The notes: generated by a model from the letters alone, not told the origin. Shown: positions 1-5,598, counted from the stretch's first letter. The stretch: DNA of 7,114 bases from Thermococci archaeon (GCA_003663525.1 QMUF01000077.1:1-7114), one strand, 5' to 3'. Program-made: numbers and translations.

Positions 1-20
1 GACTATTAAGTGTTAGACTC

Positions 21-36
21 AAACTTTTTATATTTT
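21..36 (+). promoter_or_regulatory. TATA-type promoter of the endonuclease IV-like gene
   Basis: The run CAAACTTTTTATATTTTT contains a BRE-like A-rich lead and a TATA box at about 25-33. Archaeal transcription normally starts about 25 nt after the centre of the box, so the transcript should begin near 54. This leaves a leader of only about 10 nt, holding little more than the ribosome binding site. The position is inferred from spacing only. Confidence 0.6.
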
Positions 37-53
37 TAGGTAGACCTAATTCA

Positions 54-59
54 GGTGGT
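54..59 (+). promoter_or_regulatory. Ribosome binding site that decides the start at 64
   Basis: GGTGGT pairs with the archaeal 16S 3' end (CACCUCC) and sits 4 nt before the ATG at 64. The in-frame GTG at 55 lies inside this site, so it is unlikely to be the start. Confidence 0.75.
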
Positions 60-63
60 AAGT

Positions 64-909
64 ATGAAAAAAGTTGATCGTTTGAGATTTGGAACTGCGG
101 GAATTCCAATCTCAACTCCCAAACCTTCCACTCTCACAGGAATAGAACAAGTCAAAAAGCTCGGATTGGATGCTATGGAACTAGAATTTGTTAGAAGAGT
201 GAATCTAAAACCGGAGACGGCAAGGAAAATTAAATATGTGGCCCAGAAAAATGACGTTCTTCTAACAGCACATGCACCGTATTATATTAATTTAAACGCA
301 ACTGAGAAGGCTAAGAGAGAAGCAAGTAAAAATAGAATAATTCAAAGCGCTGAACGGCTTCATGAAGCTGGAGGATGGAGTGTGGTCTTCCATGCGGGAT
401 ATTACCTTAACCAAGAGCCGTCTAAAGTCTATGACACAATAAAAAGTGAGATAAGAGATATCGTAACAACCTTACAGGATAAAGGAGTTAATGTGTGGAT
501 TCGGCCAGAACTTACTGGAAAACCAACTCAATTTGGAAGTCTTAACGAACTTATACAGATGAGTCAAGAAGTAGAACAAGTCTTGCCAGCAATAGACTTT
601 GCGCACTGTCATGCTAGAAATAAAGGGAAATATAACAGCACAGAGGAATGGAGAGAAATGCTTTCATTACTCGAAGAGGGATTAGGCCGGGATGCTTTGG
701 ATAATATGCATATACACATAAGCGGCATAGAGTACTCTGATAAAGGGGAAAGAAATCACTTAAACCTTCAAGAAAGTGATATGAAATGGGAAGATCTTCT
801 GAGAGTTCTTAAGGAGTTTAAGGTCAAAGGTGTTGTAATAAGTGAAAGTCCAAATATAGAAGGAGACGCCTTACTCATGAAGAAAAAATATGAAGAGATT
901 AAAGTCTAG
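64..909 (+). CDS. nfo: Endonuclease IV-like AP endonuclease (AP endonuclease family 2, TIM barrel)
   Basis: This 281-residue protein matches the length and layout of endonuclease IV, the metal-dependent TIM-barrel enzyme that cuts DNA 5' to abasic sites in base excision repair. The expected metal ligands appear in order: His70 (TAHAPYYINL), His110 (VVFHAGYY), Glu149 (RPELTGK), Asp178 and His181 (AIDFAHCH), His216 (NMHIHIS), His232 (ERNHLNL) and Glu261 (VISES). Their spacing is very close to that of E. coli Nfo. One difference is visible: where E. coli has the Asp-x-His pair, this protein has Glu-Arg-Asn-His, so Glu229 may replace the aspartate. I recall archaeal relatives sharing a KGE..H pattern, so this may be a subfamily trait. 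The ATG at 64 is preferred over GTG 55 because of the Shine-Dalgarno position. Its last 11 bp overlap the convergent PLP-enzyme gene. A different role for this TIM-barrel family (sugar isomerase-like) cannot be fully excluded. Confidence 0.88.
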   Translation: MKKVDRLRFGTAGIPISTPKPSTLTGIEQVKKLGLDAMELEFVRRVNLKPETARKIKYVAQKNDVLLTAHAPYYINLNATEKAKREASKNRIIQSAERLHEAGGWSVVFHAGYYLNQEPSKVYDTIKSEIRDIVTTLQDKGVNVWIRPELTGKPTQFGSLNELIQMSQEVEQVLPAIDFAHCHARNKGKYNSTEEWREMLSLLEEGLGRDALDNMHIHISGIEYSDKGERNHLNLQESDMKWEDLLRVLKEFKVKGVVISESPNIEGDALLMKKKYEEIKV

Positions 910-2095
910 AAAGAGAGTTCACGAGGAATTCTAAAAATATTTCAATATCTTCCATTTTGTTGTACAAGTGCGGTGATGCCCTTATACCATAGTGTCCTAA
1001 CGCACCTCTATGGCTGACTTTTATTCCTTCTGCAAGAATCCTCTGGTAAATCTCCTCTTCTTTTTCATAACTTAAACCGGTTTTGATTGTTATTATTGCT
1101 GATTTCTCCCAGTCTTCCCCGCCTATAATTTCCAGGCCAAGGCCCAAAATCTCGTCTTTGATTCTTCCTGCAAGATTGGTGTTGTGTCTTTCAATCTTCT
1201 CAATGCCAATTTCATTTATAACTTCCAAAGCTCCCCACAATGTAGTGGCAAGAAGATACGGTGGGCCACCTCCAAAATCAAATTTTCTAGCATCATTTCT
1301 AAAGTCAAAGTTACCCCATGGATCTTTCTCGGGCATGCCCCACCATGAAGACCATTCTCCCACTGGGGATTTCATGTTTAACAAACCTGCTATTGGGGAG
1401 GCTTCTTCTATGAGAGCATTTGAAACGTACATAAGTCCAGAGCCTACGGAGGGATTTAAGAGCCACTTTTCTCCTCCCGCAATCACGGCATCAACACCCT
1501 CCTTCTCAGGATAGAGGATCAGGTTTCCTAGATGCTGCACAGCATCCACTATAACCCACGCTCCATGTTCATGAGCAATTCGGGAGAGCTCTCTCAGGTT
1601 CATCCTCTGGCCAGAGATCCATTGAACACTGCTTCCGATTATCGCAAAGGTATTATCATCTACTAGCTTTTCTATGTCTTCAAGATAGTACCAGCCATTT
1701 CTGTTCTTGATGACTCTAAGTTCAAGATTGTACCGTTGGCCATAACTTTTTAAAAGACAAGAGAGAGAAGGAAACTCCATGTCAAAGGAGATAATATTCA
1801 TACTTTTTTTCGGTTCTATGGAAAGAAGTAACCTCCTTAAACCTTCCGTTGTTTGAATCGTTAGCGTTAGGTTTTCTCTATCTGTACGTAGGAGTCTTTT
1901 TCCTTCCTCAAGGACGTTTTCCATAATTTCTTTGTCCAGAAAATCCACCGAATCAACGCCTTCTCTAAAATCTGTAAGATACGATAGAAAATCCATGCTT
2001 CGTTTAAGGGCGGTTAGTGGCAGAAATCCCGCACTTGCAGTGTTTAGATATGCCCTAAAGTTCCTTAAGCCAGGGAACAAATGTTTAACATTCAT
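899..2095 (-). CDS. Class V aminotransferase-like PLP enzyme (fold type I), substrate unknown
   Basis: This 398-residue protein has the layout of the class V aminotransferase group, which includes cysteine desulfurases, isopenicillin N epimerase-like proteins and kynureninase relatives. The N-terminal LNTASAGFLP is the usual substrate-pocket segment. Asp184 and Gln187 in VDAVQH should hold the PLP ring. Lys210 in GGEKWLLNP is the likely Schiff-base lysine. Arg371 in GIRASPHLYN should bind the substrate carboxylate. The only cysteine is Cys113, in the middle of the large domain and not in the late loop used by desulfurases, so sulfur transfer is unlikely. Epimerase, lyase or transaminase activity is possible, and the substrate cannot be read from sequence. 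The ATG at 2095 is chosen because GAGGTGG lies 5 nt upstream; the GTG at 2104 is inside that site. The gene starts 10 nt after the peptidase gene stops, and the ribosome site overlaps that stop codon, so the two form an operon. Confidence 0.85.
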   Translation of the reverse strand: MNVKHLFPGLRNFRAYLNTASAGFLPLTALKRSMDFLSYLTDFREGVDSVDFLDKEIMENVLEEGKRLLRTDRENLTLTIQTTEGLRRLLLSIEPKKSMNIISFDMEFPSLSCLLKSYGQRYNLELRVIKNRNGWYYLEDIEKLVDDNTFAIIGSSVQWISGQRMNLRELSRIAHEHGAWVIVDAVQHLGNLILYPEKEGVDAVIAGGEKWLLNPSVGSGLMYVSNALIEEASPIAGLLNMKSPVGEWSSWWGMPEKDPWGNFDFRNDARKFDFGGGPPYLLATTLWGALEVINEIGIEKIERHNTNLAGRIKDEILGLGLEIIGGEDWEKSAIITIKTGLSYEKEEEIYQRILAEGIKVSHRGALGHYGIRASPHLYNKMEDIEIFLEFLVNSLSRL

Positions 2096-2100
2096 TTTTT

Positions 2101-2107
2101 CCACCTC
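2101..2107 (-). promoter_or_regulatory. Ribosome binding site of the PLP enzyme, overlapping the upstream stop codon
   Basis: On the minus strand GAGGTGG lies 5 nt before the ATG at 2095. Its first bases share the TGA stop (2108-2106) of the P1 peptidase gene. This arrangement favours re-initiation by ribosomes finishing the peptidase. Confidence 0.75.
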
Positions 2108-3194
2108 AACCTTTCTCTAATCGTCCATATTTCTTCATTATCTTCAATAAGTCCTCCTTTGGTAAAGCATGACGGATGTGATTATCTCTCCCGGTCATCG
2201 CCTTTGCTTGGAGGAGGGAGTTGATTATCGCCTCCTCAACGGTTTCAGCAGTTGCTTTGAAAAGAGGGGACAAAACATTATCAGGAGTGCTTTTTATGTC
2301 AATAATTTCTTTCTGGTGATGTTTTATTCTCTGGGCAGTTGAGAAGGCAAAAATTATATCCCCACTTCCGTTGTATGCATAACCTCCCGTTCTGGCCAGT
2401 CCTATGACTCCCCTTTTGGCAACTCTGTAGAGCTGTCTTGCTGTTAAAGGAACATCTGTAGCGATGACTATTATTATGCTTCCTTTTCCTTCTCCCCCTT
2501 TTCCCGGCCAGTCTCTTAACTCCAGACCTGCTGGAACTCCAGCTATTGTCAAGTCTTCCCTCTTGCCAAAGTTGCTCAAAACAAGAGCACCAGTGGTATA
2601 TTTCCTTCCTTCTATCTCCACTACTCTTGAAGAAGAACCAATCCCGCCTTTGAACTCAAAAGCACTCATCCCTATTCCAGCTCCAACAGCACCTTCATCA
2701 AAATCCGCTTTAGCGTTCTTGAGTGCCTCAAAAATATGCTCTTTTTTCACATGTTTTCCTCTAATATCGTTTAGGTATGAATCATTGCACTCCATAACCA
2801 CTGGGTTAACAGAACCTGTGGAAACTCCGATGTCTTCATTTTGCTCGAGTATGTATTCTACGAGAGCATCTGCAGCAGTGCCAACGGCAAGTGTATTGGT
2901 AAGGATTATTGGAGTCTCTAGAGTTCCAAGCTCTTTAACCTGGATTAGCCCAATCGGCTTTGCATAACCATTCATGACAAAGACATTTGCTAACAGTTTT
3001 TCTTTGTATATGTTTCCTTCATGAGGAAGTATAGCTGTTACTCCAGTCCTTACTGGGCCTTTACCAGGTATAAGCTTTCCTTCCCCTTTGATTAGACTTA
3101 CATGTCCAACTTTTACTCCTTTCACATCGGCAATTGAGTTCTTCTTTCCATGCTTAAAAACACCAACCTTAATACCAAGCTCAGGGGCCTTCAT
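2106..3194 (-). CDS. P1 family (DmpA-like) autoprocessing aminopeptidase
   Basis: This 362-residue protein belongs to the DmpA/BapA group of N-terminal nucleophile-type hydrolases, which cleave themselves into two chains. Known members release N-terminal L-, D- or beta-amino acids from peptides, amides or esters. The self-cleavage site is visible as GKGSIIIVIATDVPL, giving Gly238/Ser239 with Ser239 as the nucleophile; it corresponds to Gly249/Ser250 of Ochrobactrum DmpA. Asn208 in LVLSNFGKR matches the oxyanion asparagine, and the conserved SGDIIFAFST motif follows at about residues 277-286. The expected chains are about 238 and 124 residues. The N-terminal GVKVGHVSL and the central GSVNPVVMECND segments are typical of the family. 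No signal peptide is seen, so the enzyme should be cytoplasmic. The ATG at 3194 is chosen over GTG 3203 because GGTG lies at 3204-3201. It is the first gene of an operon with the PLP enzyme. Family assignment is firm, substrate is not. Confidence 0.9.
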   Translation of the reverse strand: MKAPELGIKVGVFKHGKKNSIADVKGVKVGHVSLIKGEGKLIPGKGPVRTGVTAILPHEGNIYKEKLLANVFVMNGYAKPIGLIQVKELGTLETPIILTNTLAVGTAADALVEYILEQNEDIGVSTGSVNPVVMECNDSYLNDIRGKHVKKEHIFEALKNAKADFDEGAVGAGIGMSAFEFKGGIGSSSRVVEIEGRKYTTGALVLSNFGKREDLTIAGVPAGLELRDWPGKGGEGKGSIIIVIATDVPLTARQLYRVAKRGVIGLARTGGYAYNGSGDIIFAFSTAQRIKHHQKEIIDIKSTPDNVLSPLFKATAETVEEAIINSLLQAKAMTGRDNHIRHALPKEDLLKIMKKYGRLEKG

Positions 3195-3200
3195 AATTTG

Positions 3201-3204
3201 CACC
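3201..3204 (-). promoter_or_regulatory. Ribosome binding site of the P1 peptidase
   Basis: The minus strand reads GGTG, then six bases, then ATG at 3194. The in-frame GTG at 3203 is part of this short site, so ATG is the likelier start. The match is only four bases, so the choice is moderate in strength. Confidence 0.55.
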
Positions 3205-3223
3205 GAAAATAGTTGGTTGGATC

Positions 3224-3233
3224 AAATAAAAAC
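3224..3233 (-). promoter_or_regulatory. TATA box of the peptidase/PLP-enzyme operon
   Basis: The minus strand reads AGTTTTTATTTG here, a plausible archaeal TATA element. A start about 25 nt downstream falls near 3203-3205, giving a very short leader that holds only the GGTG site. Confidence 0.5.
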
Positions 3234-3255
3234 TATTCCACAACAACTGTCTTCC

Positions 3256-3269
3256 CACCCTAAAGGGTG
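3256..3269. promoter_or_regulatory. Perfect 14-bp palindrome between divergent promoters, candidate operator
   Basis: CACCCTAAAGGGTG is a perfect inverted repeat with 6-bp arms around AA. The two-base centre is too short for a good RNA hairpin loop, so a dimeric DNA-binding protein is the likelier reader. It lies about 17 bp upstream of the TATA box for the corrinoid adenosyltransferase and about 23 bp upstream of the TATA box for the peptidase operon. That position would allow control of either or both. It does not match the thermococcal sugar (TATCAC-N5-GTGATA), SurR (GTT-N3-AAC) or Phr motifs as I know them. Confidence 0.4.
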
Positions 3270-3282
3270 AGTCTTCAAATAG

Positions 3283-3294
3283 AAACATATAAGT
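3283..3294 (+). promoter_or_regulatory. TATA promoter of the corrinoid adenosyltransferase
   Basis: AAACATATAAGT is a good A-rich BRE plus TATA element. Its centre at about 3290 predicts a transcript start near 3314-3318, directly at or just before the GTG at 3319. This suggests a leaderless or nearly leaderless message. Confidence 0.6.
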
Positions 3295-3318
3295 ACCTTC
3301 TAAGGAAATTTTCAGTTG

Positions 3319-3858
3319 GTGAGTAAAATAGAAGGTTGGAAAGAGAAGTTGGGTATGATTCACATCTACACTGGCAATGGAAAAGGGAAAACAACCGCTG
3401 CTTTAGGCTTAGGATTGAGAATGCTGGGTAGTGGTGGCAAAGTTATCATGATTCAGTTTCTAAAATCGCCTAACGTTTATGGAGAACAAAAGAAGGGCCA
3501 AGAGTGTGGGATAGTAGTAGAGTCTTATGGATTGCCAAGATTTGTCCACGAAAAACCAGAACCTGAGGAGATTAAAGCCGCTAGAAAGGCCTTGGAAAGA
3601 GCCAGAGAGGTCGTTAAAAATGGAGAATGGGATCTTGTAATCCTTGATGAGATATGTGTAGCCTTAGGATTTGGAATGATAGATGTTGAAGATGTTAAAG
3701 CAATCTTAAAAGAGAAAGCCCCACACACAGAAGTTGTTTTAACAGGGCGCTACTGTCCTGAAGAACTTTTTGAGCTTGCAGACTATGTAACATTGATGAA
3801 AGAAATCAAACATCCATATCAAAAGGGCATATTGGCTAGAAAAGGTATTGAATACTGA
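3319..3858 (+). CDS. cobO: Corrinoid (cob(I)alamin / cob(I)yrinic acid a,c-diamide) adenosyltransferase, CobA/CobO type
   Basis: This protein, about 179 residues long, transfers the 5'-deoxyadenosyl group from ATP to the cobalt of reduced corrinoids, the last step in making or salvaging the B12 coenzyme. The P-loop GNGKGKTTAA is near residues 19-28, the Walker B-like strand DLVILDEI near 105-112, and TGR near 142-144. The C-terminal EIKHPYQKGILARKGIEY is the usual CobO ending. The start is uncertain. GTG 3319 keeps the GWKEKLGMIHIYTG lead, which resembles the N-terminus of other family members and fits a leaderless transcript. ATG 3355 would begin directly at MIHIYTG and give 167 residues; TTG 3316 and TTG 3349 are also open. 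No other B12 gene is in the window, so the gene stands alone here. The PduO and EutT types of adenosyltransferase are unrelated in sequence and are excluded by the P-loop. Confidence 0.9.
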   Translation: MSKIEGWKEKLGMIHIYTGNGKGKTTAALGLGLRMLGSGGKVIMIQFLKSPNVYGEQKKGQECGIVVESYGLPRFVHEKPEPEEIKAARKALERAREVVKNGEWDLVILDEICVALGFGMIDVEDVKAILKEKAPHTEVVLTGRYCPEELFELADYVTLMKEIKHPYQKGILARKGIEY

Positions 3859-3867
3859 AAACACCGA

Positions 3868-3881
3868 AAAGGTTTTAATAG
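3868..3881 (+). promoter_or_regulatory. TATA promoter of the UPF0147 gene
   Basis: The segment CCGAAAAGGTTTTAATAG has a BRE-like purine lead and TTTTAATA at 3873-3880. A start near 3900-3903 is expected, giving a leader of about 46 nt before the ATG at 3948. Confidence 0.55.
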
Positions 3882-3934
3882 TCAAGATTCAATATATGCT
3901 CGGAAAAATTTTAGTTACCGATTCTTATTAAATT

Positions 3935-3942
3935 GGAGGTGG
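3935..3942 (+). promoter_or_regulatory. Strong ribosome binding site of the UPF0147 gene
   Basis: GGAGGTGG is a long match to the archaeal anti-Shine-Dalgarno and lies 5 nt before ATG 3948. The in-frame TTG 3933 and GTG 3939 overlap it and are not credible starts. Confidence 0.85.
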
Positions 3943-3947
3943 AGAAA

Positions 3948-4208
3948 ATGAGGAACGTAGAAGTGAGGATTCAACAAATTATCCAGGTTCTGAAGGAACA
4001 AGTTGTTCAAGATACTATTGTCCCCAGAAATATAAGAAGGGCCGCTGAAAGAGCTATAGAAAGTTTAATGGATACTAGCAAGGATCCGACTGTAAGAGCT
4101 GCTGATGCGATTGTCATTCTTGAAGAAATTAGCGAAGATCCTAACATGCCAATGCACACAAGGACAATAATATGGGAAGTCCTAGGGGCTTTAGAACAGG
4201 TTAAGTGA
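3948..4208 (+). CDS. UPF0147 family protein, function unknown
   Basis: This 86-residue protein matches the archaeal UPF0147 family, small and apparently all-helical proteins with no established function. Recognisable parts are VRIQQIIQVLKEQVVQDTIVP at the N-terminus, NIRRAAERAIESL in the middle and DPNMPMHTRTIIWEVLGALEQ at the end. Heptad-like spacing of Ile, Leu and Val suggests a small helical bundle. It has no cysteine, no membrane segment and no signal peptide, so it should be cytoplasmic. It has its own promoter and a very strong ribosome site, which suggests high expression. It ends one base away from the convergent aldolase gene. The family call is from recognition of the pattern; no role can be inferred from the neighbours. 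Confidence 0.85.
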   Translation: MRNVEVRIQQIIQVLKEQVVQDTIVPRNIRRAAERAIESLMDTSKDPTVRAADAIVILEEISEDPNMPMHTRTIIWEVLGALEQVK

Positions 4209-4209
4209 T

Positions 4210-4773
4210 TCAAATGCCTTTTTCTTTTAGATACCACAGCTTTGCACTTTCTTCTACTAATTCTGTTTTATAATATGCCTCTCTCAGACTTTTTCCCACA
4301 GTCACTATCCCATGATTCTCCATAATAACTGCATCATACGCCTCTAGATATTTCGCTGTTTCTCTAGCTAATTCCCAACTCCCTGCAGGTTTAAATGGCA
4401 CAATAGGAATCTTTTTTAGATAAACCTCTGCTTCAGGCGTCATTATTGGAAGCTCCTCTTCGACTAAGGTTGAGACCACTATAGAATAAGGAGGGTGCAA
4501 GTGAGCAATTGCTCTAATATCTTTCCTCAGCTTGTATACTTCTACATGGAGTTTCCATTCGGAAGATGGCCTTATAGAGCTTAAAGAATTACCTTCAAAA
4601 TCCATCATTGCAATTTGGGTTCTAGTGAGCTCATTCATTATGGAGCCCGTGGACTTTATGAATATCGTTCCATTGAATAAAATACTGAAGTTTCCCCCAA
4701 AAGCTGCAGTAAGCCCTCGCTCATGGGCCAATTTTGAGTATTTGACAAGCATATCCTTTACAAGCTTGCTCAT
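4210..4773 (-). CDS. Class II aldolase/adducin family protein (L-fuculose-1-phosphate aldolase-like)
   Basis: This 187-residue protein belongs to the zinc-dependent class II aldolase/epimerase family, which includes FucA, RhaD, AraD and MtnB. The zinc ligands are His91 and His93 in AHLHPPYS and His154 in ENHGIVTVG. The catalytic acid is Glu72 in PSSEWKLHVEVY. These are one residue off the E. coli FucA numbers Glu73, His92, His94 and His155. The N-terminal AAFGGNFS and FIKSTGS segments form the phosphate-binding part in FucA; here GGN and STG are kept. Length is slightly below that of FucA. A fuculose-phosphate-type retro-aldol activity giving DHAP and lactaldehyde is plausible; such enzymes in methanogens feed other pathways, so the true substrate is open. 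The ATG at 4773 overlaps the upstream gene's TGA as ATGA, with GGTGGTGA 4 nt before it. It is the second gene of a two-gene operon with the zinc-ribbon protein. Confidence 0.88.
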   Translation of the reverse strand: MSKLVKDMLVKYSKLAHERGLTAAFGGNFSILFNGTIFIKSTGSIMNELTRTQIAMMDFEGNSLSSIRPSSEWKLHVEVYKLRKDIRAIAHLHPPYSIVVSTLVEEELPIMTPEAEVYLKKIPIVPFKPAGSWELARETAKYLEAYDAVIMENHGIVTVGKSLREAYYKTELVEESAKLWYLKEKGI

Positions 4774-5354
4774 TCTTTCACCACCTTTACTCCAAAACCA
4801 CAGGAATCACAATAAGCCACTTTTTCATGCCATAACAACTCTTTTGCTCCGCAAATAGGACAGTAATCCGTTTTATTACTTTCCTCCCATTTTTTATACG
4901 TGCTTTCATCTATTACAAGAAAAACTTCTCCTTTCTCCTTCTCGAAATGTCCCAAAACAGGGCTGCTTTTTAATTTGAATGTCTTAGCATCAATTATTAT
5001 GGGTTCAACTCCTATATTTCCTTCAAACTCAAGTTCATTTGCAGGCACTATTTCAACAATGTACGAATCAAGGGTTTTGTCATGATAAATCATGAGCTCC
5101 ATAGCATCGCTTAAGTCCCCACTTGAAGAGATTATGTCAATAGTGAGGTACTCTCTGGAAGACAAAACTAGCACAAGAACATGTCTGGACTTAAACAATG
5201 CTAACTCTCTGTCCAAACATGATTTTTCAAGTCCTAGATCCGTTAGAATCTTCCTTACTGTTTCGGCATCGGGGAGTGTTTTCTCCCGTATGATGTGTTC
5301 TTTAATCCTATCAGTGAGAGGCATTGCGAGCATTATAGGTTCATATATTATCAT
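4770..5354 (-). CDS. Unrecognised protein with C-terminal zinc ribbon
   Basis: I do not recognise this 194-residue protein as a named family. The N-terminal third (MIIYEPIMLAMPLTDRI, then DAETVRKILTDLG) looks helical. A middle part of alternating strands follows (HVLVLVLSS, YLTIDIISS, SYIVEIVPA, EPIIIDAKT, EVFLVIDES). The C-terminus is a compact zinc ribbon: Cys165-Pro-Ile-Cys168, 13 residues, then Cys182-Asp-Ser-Cys185-Gly. Such ribbons usually serve in nucleic-acid or protein contacts, but they also occur as simple structural modules. The other cysteine, Cys46, is not part of it. There is no signal peptide or membrane segment. ATG 5354 is chosen because GGTGGT ends 4 nt before it; ATG 5366 has no ribosome site. 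The gene overlaps the aldolase start by 4 bp and has its own promoter downstream of the tRNA gene. A role linked to the aldolase is inference from coupling only. Confidence 0.8.
   Translation of the reverse strand: MIIYEPIMLAMPLTDRIKEHIIREKTLPDAETVRKILTDLGLEKSCLDRELALFKSRHVLVLVLSSREYLTIDIISSSGDLSDAMELMIYHDKTLDSYIVEIVPANELEFEGNIGVEPIIIDAKTFKLKSSPVLGHFEKEKGEVFLVIDESTYKKWEESNKTDYCPICGAKELLWHEKVAYCDSCGFGVKVVKE
4778..4785 (-). promoter_or_regulatory. Ribosome binding site of the aldolase, inside the upstream gene
   Basis: GGTGGTGA on the minus strand is a long anti-Shine-Dalgarno match 4 nt before ATG 4773. It lies within the last codons of the zinc-ribbon gene (coding for Val-Val-Lys), so the two genes are translationally coupled. 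Confidence 0.75.
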
Positions 5355-5358
5355 CGAT

Positions 5359-5364
5359 ACCACC
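5359..5364 (-). promoter_or_regulatory. Ribosome binding site that decides the zinc-ribbon protein start
   Basis: GGTGGT on the minus strand lies 4 nt before ATG 5354. The longer frame would begin at ATG 5366, whose upstream CGACTTCTTT has no pairing to the 16S tail. Confidence 0.7.
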
Positions 5365-5416
5365 ATAAAGAAGTCGAGATGTTTGCTTTTTAGGATTTTG
5401 TTCGAGAGAGGTTAAT

Positions 5417-5428
5417 CAAATATATGCA
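5417..5428 (-). promoter_or_regulatory. TATA promoter of the zinc-ribbon/aldolase operon
   Basis: The minus strand reads TGCATATATTTG, a clear TATA box centred at about 5422. A start near 5396 gives a leader of about 42 nt. It lies 36 nt past the tRNA 3' end, so the operon has its own promoter beyond the tRNA. Confidence 0.6.
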
Positions 5429-5463
5429 AAGGAATACTAGAATTCTGTAAAGGGAGCTAAGAA

Positions 5464-5551
5464 TGGTGCGGGGGGAGGGATTTGAACCCTCGAACCCCTA
5501 CGGGAGTGGATCTTGAGTCCACCGCCTTTGACCAAGCTCGGCAACCCCCGC
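5464..5551 (-). tRNA. tRNA-Leu (anticodon CAA), CCA encoded
   Basis: The minus strand folds as a complete class II tRNA. The acceptor stem is GCGGGGG (5551-5545) with CCCCCGC, followed by discriminator A at 5467 and CCA at 5466-5464. The D-arm stem is GCC/GGC with the GG pair in its loop. The anticodon stem GTGGA/TCCAC encloses CTCAAGA, so the anticodon is CAA and reads UUG. A long variable arm has a CCC-GTA-GGG stem, as leucine tRNAs require. The T-arm is GAGGG-TTCAAAT-CCCTC. There is no intron in the anticodon loop. The mature length is 85 nt plus CCA. It is transcribed alone or just ahead of the zinc-ribbon operon. Confidence 0.97.
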
Positions 5552-5586
5552 GCGTTTTATGGGGTTCATTTTTTATACATTGCATT

Positions 5587-5598
5587 GGTTTTAAAAAG
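5587..5598 (-). promoter_or_regulatory. Probable TATA promoter of tRNA-Leu
   Basis: The minus strand reads CTTTTTAAAACC, a strong thermophile-type TATA box centred at about 5593. It predicts a start near 5567 and a 5' leader of about 16 nt before the tRNA. A second AT-rich match (GTATAAAAAA, about 5570-5579) would place the start inside the tRNA and is less suitable. Confidence 0.5.

Noticed and set aside
1083..1514. 143-codon plus-strand open frame inside the PLP-enzyme gene
   Set aside because: It is antisense to a well-supported coding region, has no ribosome site, and its Ser/Pro-rich product resembles no protein family.
899..2095. Cysteine desulfurase (IscS/SufS) role for the class V enzyme
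   Set aside because: The single cysteine (Cys113) is not in the active-site loop position, and no Fe-S assembly partner is next to the gene.
2464..2967. 167-codon plus-strand open frame inside the P1 peptidase gene
   Set aside because: It is a shadow of the peptidase reading frame, rich in Ser and Pro, with no start signals. The opposite strand carries the conserved catalytic motifs.
3211..3248. Imperfect inverted repeat AGTTGGTTGG / CCACAACAACT flanking the peptidase TATA box
   Set aside because: The arms align only with gaps and mismatches, and the region is simple in composition, so chance is a sufficient explanation.
5464..5551. tRNA gene as an integration site for a mobile element
   Set aside because: No integrase, no repeat of the tRNA 3' end elsewhere in the window, and no change in gene style on either side.
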